Positions 9,204-18,771 of a stretch of DNA of 40,688 nt are shown here, in pieces. A model generated the notes under the pieces. That model worked only from the letters and a program-made list of their open reading frames with translations, ran no database searches and was not told the DNA's origin. Made by a program: the position numbers and the translations under genes. Position 1 is the first letter of the stretch; every line of letters starts with the position of its first letter. Origin of the DNA: Acidocella sp. (GTDB lineage Bacteria; Pseudomonadota; Alphaproteobacteria; Acetobacterales; Acetobacteraceae); assembly GCA_027451225.1 (NCBI GenBank), contig DAIDJU010000010.1, positions 1 to 40,688 on the forward strand. Reading direction: 5' to 3'.

Positions 9204-11414
9204 TTACTGAGAGGCCAGCCCCATCAAGGCCTGACGGTTATAGGGGATTTCGATCCCTTCCTCGGCGAAGCGCTTGACCACCCGCGCGCAGAACTCCCGC
9301 CGCACGCCCCAATGCTGGCCGGGGCCGGTGCGAATCTGCCCGGTAATGACCAACCCGAGCTGACCGAATTCATCCAGCCCGAAGATCTGCAAATCGTCGC
9401 GGATCATCTCGCCCCATTTCTTGTCCTCGCGCATGGTCGCGGCAACCTTGCGCAGCACGCCAAAGACGCGCTCCACATCCTCGCGATAGCCGACCGTGAT
9501 GGAAATCTGCGCGTAGCTGAAATCACGCGTCATGTTGGTGACCGTGCCGACCGAGGAAAACGGAATGATGTTCACCGAGCCATCCGACCCGCGCAGGCGG
9601 ATGGTGCGGATGGAGAGCCGCTCCACCGTGCCGCTCAGTCCGCCCAGGGAGACGTAATCGCCCACCTGCATCGCGTCCTCCAGCAGCAGGAACAGCCCGG
9701 TGATGACATCCTGCACCAGCTTCTGGCTACCAAAACCCACCGCGATGCCCGCAACGCCCGAAACCGCGAGCAGCCCGGTGGCGTTCACGCCGATCTCGGC
9801 CAGGCAGGCGAAGAAGGTGACCAGCAGGATGACCGTGCCGATGGTGGCGCGCAGCAGCGGCGCAAGGGTACGCAGGCGCGAGGCTTGGCGGGTGCGGCCG
9901 CCATCGGTCAGGCTCTCGACCCGCTGGTGCAGCAGAAAATTCGCCCCCTCCCACAGCACCAGCGCCACGGTGATGGTGACAACGATGGAGATCAGCGCGC
10001 CGAGCAGGCCGCGGCTCAAGGGGTCGGTCAGCAGGGCGTTGAAGACATTCATCCCCCAGCCCTGCAGGATGAGCAGCAACACCAGCGCGCCGATGACGAT
10101 ACGCACAAACACGCGGATAAGCGGGTTATAGGCGCGGGCGCGGGCCGCCAGCAGCGGGTGGCGCGGCTTGGCGGCGGAAGGGGCGGGGAAGGCGCGTTCG
10201 AGCAGCGCGTTGCTGCCCACCCAGGCCAGCATGCCCAGCCAAACGGCGGCCACCAGCACCAACACCACGCGCAGCAGCATGATGAAGGCGTTCGGCACCC
10301 CGGCCGCCAGCGCCACCCATAGCGCCATCACGTAAAACAGCGCGAGGTAAGGCCATGTTCCGGCCATGCGCCGTCGCAATTGGGCGCGCATGCCTTCGGC
10401 CTCGGGCGGGCCGGAGATCCAGCGCCCCACCAGCGCCCGGCTCTGCCAGATGCTCACGGCAAGCTCGACATGCACCGCCAGGGCGACGAGCCGGCCCAGC
10501 ACGTCGGCGCCGTCCTGCGGCAGGCCGAGGACTTCGGCCGTGGCGATCAGGCTGAACCCGATAAACCCGGTGGCCAGCAGCACGAAAACGCGGTGCATGA
10601 TGGCCTGGGCGCGCAGGCTGGGCATGGCGATGAGCCGAAGCTGGGGGGCGGCGGGGGCGATGAGCAGGCGCACGGTCTCCTGCGCCAGCCGGCAGGCCAG
10701 ATAAGCATTGCCGATGCCGGTAATGGCCAGATGCGCCGGGCGCCCCTTCAGCAGGCCGTAGGAGATGAGTAATTGCAGCCCCACGGCAAAGCCGATGAGC
10801 GGCAGCAGCCCCAGCACGAAGCGCAGCAGCGCGAACGCCAGCCGCCGCGACCAGGCCAGCACCGAAACACTGCGGTCAATACGTTTCTCCTGCTCCCCGG
10901 CCTCGGCATCGGCCAGGCCCTGCTCGTCCTGGTCTGGCAGAAACTCCGCCGTGCGGGGTTGGGCGTAGCGCAGGCAAAGCGCCACGGGGCGGCGCAGGGT
11001 AAAGCGGATCGCGGCCTCCAGCAGCAAGGCCGGCAGCAGCGCGAAGAGCAGGCCAAGGCCGATGGCCCCGGCATCGGCCAGGCGCTGCGGCGAGGCGGGC
11101 AGCCCCTCCAGCCAGAGCAGCACCGGGGCAAGGCGGGTGGAGCGGTGCAGCGCCCCGGCGACGTCCGCGAAAGTCTGCCGGGCCTCACCGCCAACCGCGC
11201 TGGCGATGGAAAAGCCCAGACTATCGGTGCCGAAGGGCGTGGCGCCCGTGTTATCCTCCTGCGCGTCGGGCACGGCATTGGCGAGCGCCGCGAGCGGCGA
11301 GCCGGGGATGATGGTGGTGCTGGCCTTGGCCGGGGCCTCGCTGGTGGAAGCCGCCTGCGCCAGGGCGCCGTGGCAGAGGGTAAGCAGCAGAACGAGGACT
11401 GAGGCGAAGCGCAT
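9204..11414 (-). CDS. Large MscS-family mechanosensitive ion channel with periplasmic N-terminus
   Basis: A 736-residue inner-membrane protein. A signal peptide (about 1-20, MRFASVLVLLLTLCHGALAQA) is followed by a periplasmic/low-complexity region, then many hydrophobic segments between about 115 and 550. The pore helix and MscS beta domain follow (GVAGIAVGFGSQKLVQD from about 553, then VGDYVSLGGLSGTVE and IRTIRLRGSDGSVNIIPFS). The C-terminal alpha/beta domain ends the protein. The extra N-terminal helices place it with YnaI/YbiO/MscK-type channels and not minimal MscS. It would release osmolytes under hypo-osmotic stress. ATG at 11414 is chosen because it starts a clean signal peptide. Its stop directly abuts the stop of the convergent SCO gene with no spacer. 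Confidence 0.93.
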   Translation of the reverse strand: MRFASVLVLLLTLCHGALAQAASTSEAPAKASTTIIPGSPLAALANAVPDAQEDNTGATPFGTDSLGFSIASAVGGEARQTFADVAGALHRSTRLAPVLLWLEGLPASPQRLADAGAIGLGLLFALLPALLLEAAIRFTLRRPVALCLRYAQPRTAEFLPDQDEQGLADAEAGEQEKRIDRSVSVLAWSRRLAFALLRFVLGLLPLIGFAVGLQLLISYGLLKGRPAHLAITGIGNAYLACRLAQETVRLLIAPAAPQLRLIAMPSLRAQAIMHRVFVLLATGFIGFSLIATAEVLGLPQDGADVLGRLVALAVHVELAVSIWQSRALVGRWISGPPEAEGMRAQLRRRMAGTWPYLALFYVMALWVALAAGVPNAFIMLLRVVLVLVAAVWLGMLAWVGSNALLERAFPAPSAAKPRHPLLAARARAYNPLIRVFVRIVIGALVLLLILQGWGMNVFNALLTDPLSRGLLGALISIVVTITVALVLWEGANFLLHQRVESLTDGGRTRQASRLRTLAPLLRATIGTVILLVTFFACLAEIGVNATGLLAVSGVAGIAVGFGSQKLVQDVITGLFLLLEDAMQVGDYVSLGGLSGTVERLSIRTIRLRGSDGSVNIIPFSSVGTVTNMTRDFSYAQISITVGYREDVERVFGVLRKVAATMREDKKWGEMIRDDLQIFGLDEFGQLGLVITGQIRTGPGQHWGVRREFCARVVKRFAEEGIEIPYNRQALMGLASQ

Positions 11415-11496
11415 GGCCGGAACTGAGGTGGGATTGGCCGGGAAGTCAACCGCCATGCTGGGCAACGGCCCCGATGCGGCCTATATATTTAGTAAC

Positions 11497-11685
11497 ATGA
11501 AAACGCTTCTCCTGGCCCTGCTGGGGCTGGACATGCTGGCCGTCCTCGCCGTGATGCTGGCCGGGGCGCTGGGCATGGCCAACCCGGACCGAGACCCACG
11601 CCGCTCCAACCGGCTAATGCGCTTGCGCGTGATTTTGCAGGGCGTCGCGGTGGCCCTGGTGCTGGCGCTGCTGCTCGCCGGATAA
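11497..11685 (+). CDS. HIG1-domain twin transmembrane protein
   Basis: A 62-residue protein made of two transmembrane helices (about 3-27 and 44-61) joined by a polar loop, PDRDPRRSNRLMRLRV. The S-N-(K/R)-L-M-R-x-R-V-x-L-Q-G pattern matches the HIG_1_N domain (hypoxia-induced protein conserved region), known in alphaproteobacteria as twin transmembrane protein and related to mitochondrial Rcf1/Higd. Mitochondrial relatives associate with respiratory supercomplexes; the bacterial role is inferred only. It is too short for the track under its own start and sits inside the longer ORF 11062-11685. alkB starts 4 bases after its stop. Confidence 0.82.
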   Translation: MKTLLLALLGLDMLAVLAVMLAGALGMANPDRDPRRSNRLMRLRVILQGVAVALVLALLLAG

Positions 11686-11689
11686 CCCT

Positions 11690-12322
11690 ATGACGCCGGA
11701 TCTGTTCGGCGAGGCCGCGCCGCCGGGGCTGCATTATCTGCCCGGCTTCGCCCTGGCCGATGAGGCGGCGCTGATCGCCGCCGCGCGGGCGGTGGCGGAA
11801 CAGGCGCCCTTCCGGGTGATGTCCACGCCGGGCGGGCGGAAGATGTCCGTTGCCATGACGAATTGCGGCGCGGCGGGCTGGGTGAGCGATGCGCGGGGCT
11901 ACCGCTACGCACAGCGCGACCCGCTGACCGGCCTGCCCTGGCCCGCCATGCCGCCGCTCTTTCTGGCCCTGGCGCAAAGGGCGGCGGGCATGGCGGGGTT
12001 CGGCGGCTTTGTCCCCGATGCCTGCCTGATCAACCGCTATGAGCCCGGCGCGAAAATGGCGCCGCACCAGGACAAGGACGAGGCGGATTTCACCGCGCCC
12101 ATCGTCTCCGTCTCGCTCGGCCTGCCGGCGGTATTCCTGTGGGGCGGGGCGCGGCGTGCGGACAAGCCCGCCAAGCTGCCCCTGCTGAGCGGCGATGTGG
12201 TGGTCTGGGGCGGAGAAACGCGGCTGCACTTCCACGGCATCGCGCCGCTGCGCCCGGGCAGCCATCCGCTGCTCGGCGCGGCGCGGGTGAACCTCACCTT
12301 CCGCCGCGCCTTCAGCGCATAA
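11690..12322 (+). CDS. alkB: AlkB, alpha-ketoglutarate-dependent DNA/RNA demethylase
   Basis: Fe(II)/2-oxoglutarate dioxygenase that oxidatively removes 1-methyladenine and 3-methylcytosine lesions. The 210-residue length is typical. The iron ligands are H126 and D128 (in HQDKDE) and H182 (in RLHFHGI). The 2-oxoglutarate and substrate arginines are R199 and R205 in RVNLTFRR, and the nucleotide-recognition NRYEPG segment is present. It starts 4 bases after the HIG1 gene, so the two are probably co-transcribed. No ada gene is visible. Confidence 0.95.
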   Translation: MTPDLFGEAAPPGLHYLPGFALADEAALIAAARAVAEQAPFRVMSTPGGRKMSVAMTNCGAAGWVSDARGYRYAQRDPLTGLPWPAMPPLFLALAQRAAGMAGFGGFVPDACLINRYEPGAKMAPHQDKDEADFTAPIVSVSLGLPAVFLWGGARRADKPAKLPLLSGDVVVWGGETRLHFHGIAPLRPGSHPLLGAARVNLTFRRAFSA

Positions 12323-12350
12323 AAAAATCCGGGGCCTCGCGGCCCCGGAT
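12321..12350 (-). terminator. Rho-independent terminator of the polyamine operon
   Basis: A 10-bp stem with a 4-base loop (ATCCGGGGCC TCGC GGCCCCGGAT, 12327-12350) is followed on the minus strand by seven T. It lies about 25 bases after the permease stop. The T run partly overlaps the alkB stop codon. On the plus strand the stem has no following T run, so it works mainly for the minus-strand operon. Confidence 0.88.
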
Positions 12351-12374
12351 CGATAAGCCTGTTATGGCCTCGGC

Positions 12375-13751
12375 TTATTCTTCGGCCAGAATATCGGACA
12401 CCCGCTTGCCGTAGCCAGACGGGCGGAAGAACAGGATGCCGATGACCAGCCCGCCAATGCCCACGACCTTGACCGTGAGGTTGAAGGTGGTCAGCGCATA
12501 GAGCCCCAGCCCGAACAGAGCGAAGGCGCTGGCCGCCGGGAACAGCACGTAATGCACGAAATCCCACAGCGAGGTCTTGAGGCTGTCCTTGTACACCCAG
12601 GCGCAGACCAGCCCGGCGAGGCCGTAATAATAGCAGACCTGCACGGCGATGGCGCTGACCGAGTCCGCCAGAATGGTGGAGACGGAGGACTGGAAGCTGG
12701 AGATGAAGATCACCACCAGGCCGACGGCCAGCAGCAGGTACATGGTGCGCACCGGGGTGATGGTCTTCTCATGCACCTGGCCGAAATAGGGCGGCAGGGC
12801 ATGGTCGCGGCCCATGGCGAACAGGGTGCGCGAGAATTGCAGCATGGTGGTTTCCAGCGTCGCCACCGAGGACAGGATCAGCACCAGCGAGGCCGCGTAA
12901 CCGCCGGTCTTGCCCAGGCCCGATTCCACGGCGACGTGGTAGATCAGGTTGTCGGAGAAGCCCGACGCATCCTGGAGCGTGAAGATCAGCAGCGCCGCCA
13001 CGGTGAAGGCGACAAACGAGGCGATGGTGGCGAAGATGGAGAGGAACCCGCCCTGCCCGGCCGCGTTCTTCTCCTGGCCCCTGGTCTCCTCGGCGAGGTT
13101 GGCGGTCACGTCCCAGCCCCAGTACAGAAACACCGTGGCCAGCGCCGCCGGGGCGAAGCTGCCGGCGGGGTAGTTGAAGCCGAACCAGGACCAGGAGAAC
13201 GGGTTCACCACGTGCCCGGCCGAATGCACAAAGGCGGCGATGGAGATGACGAACAGGATGCCAAGCTCGATGGTGCTCATCACCATCTGAATCTTGCTGG
13301 TCAGCTCGATGCCGGTGATCAGCACCACGCCGATGATGATGAACCACACCGCGCCGATGCCGGTGGTGAGCCACACATTGCTGGCGAGGCTGGGGTCGAA
13401 CAGGTCGATGGTGGCGGTGCCGAGCGGCACGGAGCCGGTGACCATGAACACCATGGCGGCAACCAGCAGCGCCCAGCCGGAGAAATAGCCCAGGAACCCG
13501 CCGAACACGGATTTGGTCCATTCATAGGCCGCGCCCGCATTGGCCATCTTGGCCGAGAGCCCCTTATACGCCACGGCCACGCCGAGCATCGGCACGGCGA
13601 AGATCAGCAGCGCGTTGGGAGCCACCATGCCCGCCGTGCTCAGCAGCCCGGCAATGGCCACCGCGATCGAGAATCCAGGCGCGGACCCGGCCACGCCCAT
13701 GATGATCGATTCAAAAAACGATAGAGAATTAGCTTTGAGTTGATTACTCAT
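12375..13751 (-). CDS. APC-superfamily amino acid/polyamine permease
   Basis: Inner-membrane transporter of about 458 residues with some 12 hydrophobic helices. APC features include GVAGSAPGFSIAVAIAGL in TM1 (the unwound substrate-binding helix), GAAYEWTKSVFGGFLGYFSGW, and a long-loop region with EETRGQEKNA. ATG at 13751 is chosen; the 18-residue extension to 13805 runs into the end of aguA and lacks family similarity. As the last gene of the spuC-puuA-aguB-aguA operon (17 bases after aguA), it most likely imports agmatine, putrescine or a precursor. Substrate is inferred from context only. A terminator follows. Confidence 0.88.
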   Translation of the reverse strand: MSNQLKANSLSFFESIIMGVAGSAPGFSIAVAIAGLLSTAGMVAPNALLIFAVPMLGVAVAYKGLSAKMANAGAAYEWTKSVFGGFLGYFSGWALLVAAMVFMVTGSVPLGTATIDLFDPSLASNVWLTTGIGAVWFIIIGVVLITGIELTSKIQMVMSTIELGILFVISIAAFVHSAGHVVNPFSWSWFGFNYPAGSFAPAALATVFLYWGWDVTANLAEETRGQEKNAAGQGGFLSIFATIASFVAFTVAALLIFTLQDASGFSDNLIYHVAVESGLGKTGGYAASLVLILSSVATLETTMLQFSRTLFAMGRDHALPPYFGQVHEKTITPVRTMYLLLAVGLVVIFISSFQSSVSTILADSVSAIAVQVCYYYGLAGLVCAWVYKDSLKTSLWDFVHYVLFPAASAFALFGLGLYALTTFNLTVKVVGIGGLVIGILFFRPSGYGKRVSDILAEE

Positions 13752-13768
13752 CCCGTCCCCCTGCTTGC

Positions 13769-14850
13769 TTAGATATTGCTCTTTGGTTGCTGCTGGGTGA
13801 TGCAATGGATATTGCCGCCCCCCAGCAGAATTTCGCGCGCCGGAACCATGACGATCTCCCGCTCCGGGAAGACCCGGGCCAGAATTTCACGCGCCGGCGC
13901 GTCTGTTTCCACACCAAAACTTGGCGCGATGATCGCGCCGTTGGCGATGTAGAAATTCACGTAAGAGGCCGCCATGCGCTCGCCCTCGCGGCGGTTCATG
14001 CCGCTGGCCGTGGCGTCGACGCCCTCGGCCTCCTCCTTGGTAAAAAACATCGGCGTGGGCATGGGTATCCGCTCCACGGTGAGTTGCCGCCCTTGCGCGT
14101 CGTGCGCGGCGAGCAGCCTTGCCTCGGCATCACGGCTCACCGCGTAATGCGGGTCGGCCGGATCATCGCACCAGGTGAGCAGCACCACGCCGGGGCGGAT
14201 GAAGCAGGCGAGATTATCGACATGCCCGTCCGTCTCGTCATGCGGCACGCCCTCGCGCAGCCAGATGACCTGCTTCGCGCCGAGATACTCCTTCAGCATC
14301 CGCTCCATGTCCTGGCGGGTGATGGCCTCGTTGCGGTTCTCGTTGAGCACGCATTGCTCGACGACCAGCACCGTGCCCTCGCCATCCACATGGATCGCCC
14401 CGCCCTCGATGACGAAAGGGGCGCGGAAACGCGCGGCGCGCTCCAGCCCGAGGATCTTGCCCGCCACCTGATCGTCGAGATCCCAGGGGAAGTACAAACC
14501 ACCCTTGAGCCCACCCCAGGCGTTGAAGGGCCAGTCCACCCCCGCGACCTCGCCGCCCGGCCCGAGCAGAAAGCTCGGCCCGACATCGCGGCACCAGGAA
14601 TCGTTGGTGCTGACCTCCACCACCCGCACACCCTCGGGCAGCATGGCCCGGGCATTCTCGTATTGCCGGGCGCTGACCAGCATGGTCACCGGCTCGAACC
14701 GCGAAATCGCCGTGGCGACCTCGGTAAAGGCGCGCTGGGCGGGTTTGCCCCCCAGCCGCCAGTTATCCGGCCGCTCGGGCCAGATCATCCAGCACCCCGC
14801 ATGGGGCGCCCACTCCGCCGGCATGGCAAAGCCAGCGGCGAGCGGCGTCG

Positions 14851-14854
<4 letters not shown>
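13769..14854 (-). CDS. aguA: Agmatine deiminase
   Basis: Hydrolyses agmatine to N-carbamoylputrescine and ammonia. The 361-residue protein belongs to the guanidino-modifying pentein fold. The nucleophile is C351 in [11 protein letters not shown], with the catalytic His and acid in DGHVDN (about 210-214) and WCRDVGP (about 87-93). N-terminal MPAEWAPH is a family signature. ATG overlaps the aguB stop by 4 bases, so translation is coupled with the enzyme of the next step. No missing residues seen. Confidence 0.96.
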
Positions 14855-15740
<886 letters not shown>

Positions 15741-15744
<4 letters not shown>

Positions 15745-17111
15745 GCGTTCTTCAGATAGGCGTCGTATTCGACGTCCGAAATACGCTTGCGCATCTCGCT
15801 GATCTCCTGGCGTTTGCAGGCGGTGAACAGGCGCTGGAAGTCCGCCCCGAAGATATCGGCAATGGCCGCGGAGTTGGAGAACCGCTCCACCGCGCCGGAC
15901 CACGCGATGGGCAGCGGCGGCGCATGCGGGCTGCGCGTGGTGCCGACGCTCTCCGGTCCGGGATCGGCCTTGGTCTCCAGCCCCAGCAGGGCCGAGCCGA
16001 GCAGCGAGGCGAAAGCGAGATACGGGTTGCAATCCGCCCCCGCCACGCGATGCTCGACGCGCGAGGCGGCCGGGTCCGAGGTGATGACGCGCACGGCGGC
16101 CATGCGGTTGTCGTGGCCCCAGTCGCCATAGGTGGGCGCGTGCACGCCAGGGGCGAAGCGCCGGTAGGAGTTGGCGTGCGGGGCGAGCGTCAGCATCGTA
16201 TCCGGCATCGTGTTAATGATGCCGCCGACAGCGTGGTACAGCCGGTCCGTGCCGCGCTCCGGCGTGGACTGGAAGATGTTCTTGCCAGCCGTGTCCAGCA
16301 CCGACATGTGCACATGCATGCCCGAACCCGCGCAATGGCCGTAGGGCTTGGCCATGAAGGTGGCGGTGAGACCGTGCTTGCGCGCGATCTCCTTGATGCT
16401 GCGCTTAAACATGGTGGCATTATCCGCCACGCGCAGGGCGTCGGTGTTATACTTCAGCGTCACCTCGAACTGGCCGGGGCCGTTCTCGGAAATCAGCGTC
16501 TCGATCTCGATGCCCTGGATGCGGGCGGTCGCCATCATCTCGCGCAGGATCGGCTCGTATTCGCGAATCTCGCTGAGGCCCACGGCATCCACCTGCCAAC
16601 CGCGCCAGCCGGATTCATCGGCCCCGCGCGGGGCGATCTTCAGGCCGCCATGATGACCTGAATTATCGACGAGGTAGAACTCCAGCTCCACGCCCAACGC
16701 CGGGGTGAGGCCCGCCGCCTTGTAGCGGTCCAGCACACGCGAGAGCACGCCGCGCGGGTCGAGGTAGAAATAGCTGCCATCGGCCTCGCGCATCGTCAGC
16801 AGCGCCTGGGCGGTGTTGCCCTCGGCCCAGGGCATGCGGGTGATGGTGTGCGGCACGGCGGTGCAAAGCCCATCCGGGTCGCCCGTATCCTGGGCGATGC
16901 CGTCCTCCATCACGTCATTGCCCCAGATGTCCAGCAGGAACACCGAGCGGGGAATGGCCAGGCCCGGCCCGAACAGCGACTTGGACTTGCCCGGCTGGAG
17001 CCACTTGCCGCGCAACACGCCGTTCACGTCCACAACAAACGCCTCGACGAAATCGCTCTGGGCCATCAACGCGGCCTTCGCCGCGTTGTCGGTATCGATA
17101 ACCGCGTTCAA
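15741..17111 (-). CDS. puuA: Glutamine synthetase-like gamma-glutamylputrescine synthetase
   Basis: ATP-dependent ligase of the GS superfamily joining glutamate to putrescine (or another polyamine). The 456-residue protein has the GS beta-grasp N-domain and a catalytic domain with VELEFYLVD (Glu metal ligands), NGPGQFEV, GSGMHVHMS, and the arginine-rich NSYRRFAPGVHAPTYGDWG segment. The ammonia-site residues differ from true GlnA, as is usual for PuuA/SpuI/GlnA3-type enzymes. Context between spuC and aguB supports a polyamine substrate. Downstream PuuB/C/D enzymes are absent from the window. A mono-amine or ethanolamine substrate cannot be excluded. Confidence 0.88.
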
Positions 17112-18487
17112 GATGCAACCTCCGACTTCACGATCTCATAGGTCTGGTCGATAGACTTCTTCGCCAGGGCGACCATGGTGTCGATCTCGCTTTCGGTGAT
17201 GGTGAGCGGCGGCGCGAACACCATGGTGTCGCCCACGGCGCGCATGATCAGCCCGCTCTCAATAAACAGATCACGGCAGATGGTGCCCGTGCGGCCCTTC
17301 TTGGCGAAGCCCTTGCGGGTGCGCTTATCCGCGGTCAGCTCGATCGCGCCGATCAGCCCCACGCCGCGGATTTCGCCCACCAGCGGGGAGTCGCCCACCG
17401 CCTCGGCCAGCTTGGCGCGCAGGATATGGCCCTTGGCCTCGGCCGCGGCGACCAGCCCCTCGTTCTCGATGAGTTCGATATTCTTCAGCGCCACAGCGCA
17501 GGAAACCGGATGACCGGAATAGGTGAAGCCGTGATAATATTCACCGGCGTCGTTGATCATCACCTCGGCCACGCGGTCATGCAGCATCACGGCGGAAAGC
17601 GGCACATAGCCGGAGGTGATGCCCTTGGCCATCGTCATCATGTCCGGCTTGATGCCGAAGTAATCGGAACCGAACATCTTGCCGGTGCGGCCGAAACCGC
17701 AGATCACCTCGTCCGCGATCAGCAGGATGTCGTTTTCCTTGCAGATGCGGTTGATCTCGGGCCAGTAGGTCTCGGGCGGAATGAGCACGCCGCCAGCGCC
17801 CTGGATCGGCTCACCAATAAAGGCGGCGACATTCTCGGCGCCCAGTTCGTGGATCTTCTTCTCCACCTCGCGCGCGGCGTAGATGCCGAATTCCTCCGGG
17901 CTCATCTGCCCGCCCTTGCCATACCAATAGGGCGGCAGAACATGCACGAAGTTCGGCATGTCGCCGGCTTGGCGGTGCATGTCCGCCATACCGCCGGCGG
18001 ACGCGCCAAGCGTGGTGGAGCCGTGATAACCATATTCACGGCCGATGACGATCTTCTTGTTCGGCTGGCCCTTGGTCTGCCAGTACACGCGGGCGGTGCG
18101 CAGCGCGCTGTCCACGGCCTCGGAGCCCGAACAGGCGAAGAAGGCGTGGTTCAGCCCTTCCGGCGTGATCTGCGCGAGGCGCTGGGCCAGGCGCACGGCG
18201 GGCTCGGTCGTGGTTTTGAAGAAGGTGTTGTAGTACGGCAGCTTGGTCATCTGCGCGGTGGCGGCCTCGACCAGCTCCTTGCGGCCATAACCGGCGGCAA
18301 CGCACCAGAGACCGGCCATGCCGTCCAGGATCTTGTTGCCCTTGTCGTCGTACAGAAACACGCCTTCGGCCGAGGTAATCACCTTCACGCCACGGGCATG
18401 CAGATCCTTATGGTCGGTGAACGGGTGGAAATGATGCGCAGCATCGAGAGCCTGCAGCGTTGCAGCGGCGTTGATATCGTCCAACAT
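17108..18487 (-). CDS. spuC: Putrescine-pyruvate aminotransferase (class III, SpuC-like)
   Basis: PLP enzyme that transfers the amino group of putrescine, or a related amine, to pyruvate, giving 4-aminobutanal. The 459-residue product resembles Pseudomonas SpuC from end to end: HPFTDHKDLHARG, DGMAGLWCV, YNTFFKTTTEP, YHGSTTLGASAGGM, ADEVICGFGRTG (Asp for PLP nitrogen, about 259) and Schiff-base Lys about 288 in MAKGITSGY. ATG at 18487 is preferred over 18568 because the 27 extra residues lack similarity. It is the first gene of the operon and overlaps puuA by 4 bases. A beta-alanine or omega-amino-acid substrate is the main alternative. Confidence 0.9.
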   Translation of the reverse strand: MLDDINAAATLQALDAAHHFHPFTDHKDLHARGVKVITSAEGVFLYDDKGNKILDGMAGLWCVAAGYGRKELVEAATAQMTKLPYYNTFFKTTTEPAVRLAQRLAQITPEGLNHAFFACSGSEAVDSALRTARVYWQTKGQPNKKIVIGREYGYHGSTTLGASAGGMADMHRQAGDMPNFVHVLPPYWYGKGGQMSPEEFGIYAAREVEKKIHELGAENVAAFIGEPIQGAGGVLIPPETYWPEINRICKENDILLIADEVICGFGRTGKMFGSDYFGIKPDMMTMAKGITSGYVPLSAVMLHDRVAEVMINDAGEYYHGFTYSGHPVSCAVALKNIELIENEGLVAAAEAKGHILRAKLAEAVGDSPLVGEIRGVGLIGAIELTADKRTRKGFAKKGRTGTICRDLFIESGLIMRAVGDTMVFAPPLTITESEIDTMVALAKKSIDQTYEIVKSEVAS

Positions 18488-18771
18488 TTTTATATGTATC
18501 CCCAAAAATTTAATCTGAATCGCGCGCGCCAGGGCACCGCAGTGCTGCGGCGCACAAAACACAAGCACAAATATTCAGTCGCGGGGGGGGCTGAAACCGA
18601 TGCGTGCGCAGAGAAGCAGCATCTCTGCCTTACGCTTGGGCTCGGGAAGTGCGGCTGCAAAAACCATGCGCAAAGCTTGGCATGGCCGCAAAAGCGTTTC
18701 AAGAATTTTTTATTAAGGGCAATTTTTTGGTTGCCGGGGGGGATCCCCCGGCAACCCGCGGCACAACCGGC
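18488..18771. other. Intergenic region upstream of spuC, downstream of the cytochrome-barrel gene
   Basis: This 284-base gap must hold the promoter of the polyamine operon, but I see no convincing -35/-10 pair. It includes an eight-G run (18583-18590), A/T-rich patches near 18710-18728 and the hairpin at 18729-18756. No ORF with coding character is present. Confidence 0.5.
18729..18756. terminator. Strong GC hairpin after the cytochrome-barrel gene
   Basis: A perfect 12-bp stem, GGTTGCCGGGGG with CCCCCGGCAACC, has a 4-base loop. It lies 15 bases after the stop of the minus-strand cytochrome-barrel gene. On that strand it is followed by AAAAAATT and not by a T run, so it is not a canonical intrinsic terminator. 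It may protect the 3' end or stop transcription with Rho. Confidence 0.5.

Noticed and set aside
9201-9206. Zero-base junction between the convergent SCO and MscS stops as a special regulatory overlap
   Set aside because: Adjacent stop codons are unusual but no hairpin or other signal is visible, so nothing beyond compact packing can be claimed.
18583-18590. Eight-G run as a phase-variation tract
   Set aside because: It lies over 90 bases upstream of spuC, outside any ORF and not clearly between promoter elements; one short homopolymer in GC-rich DNA is not enough.
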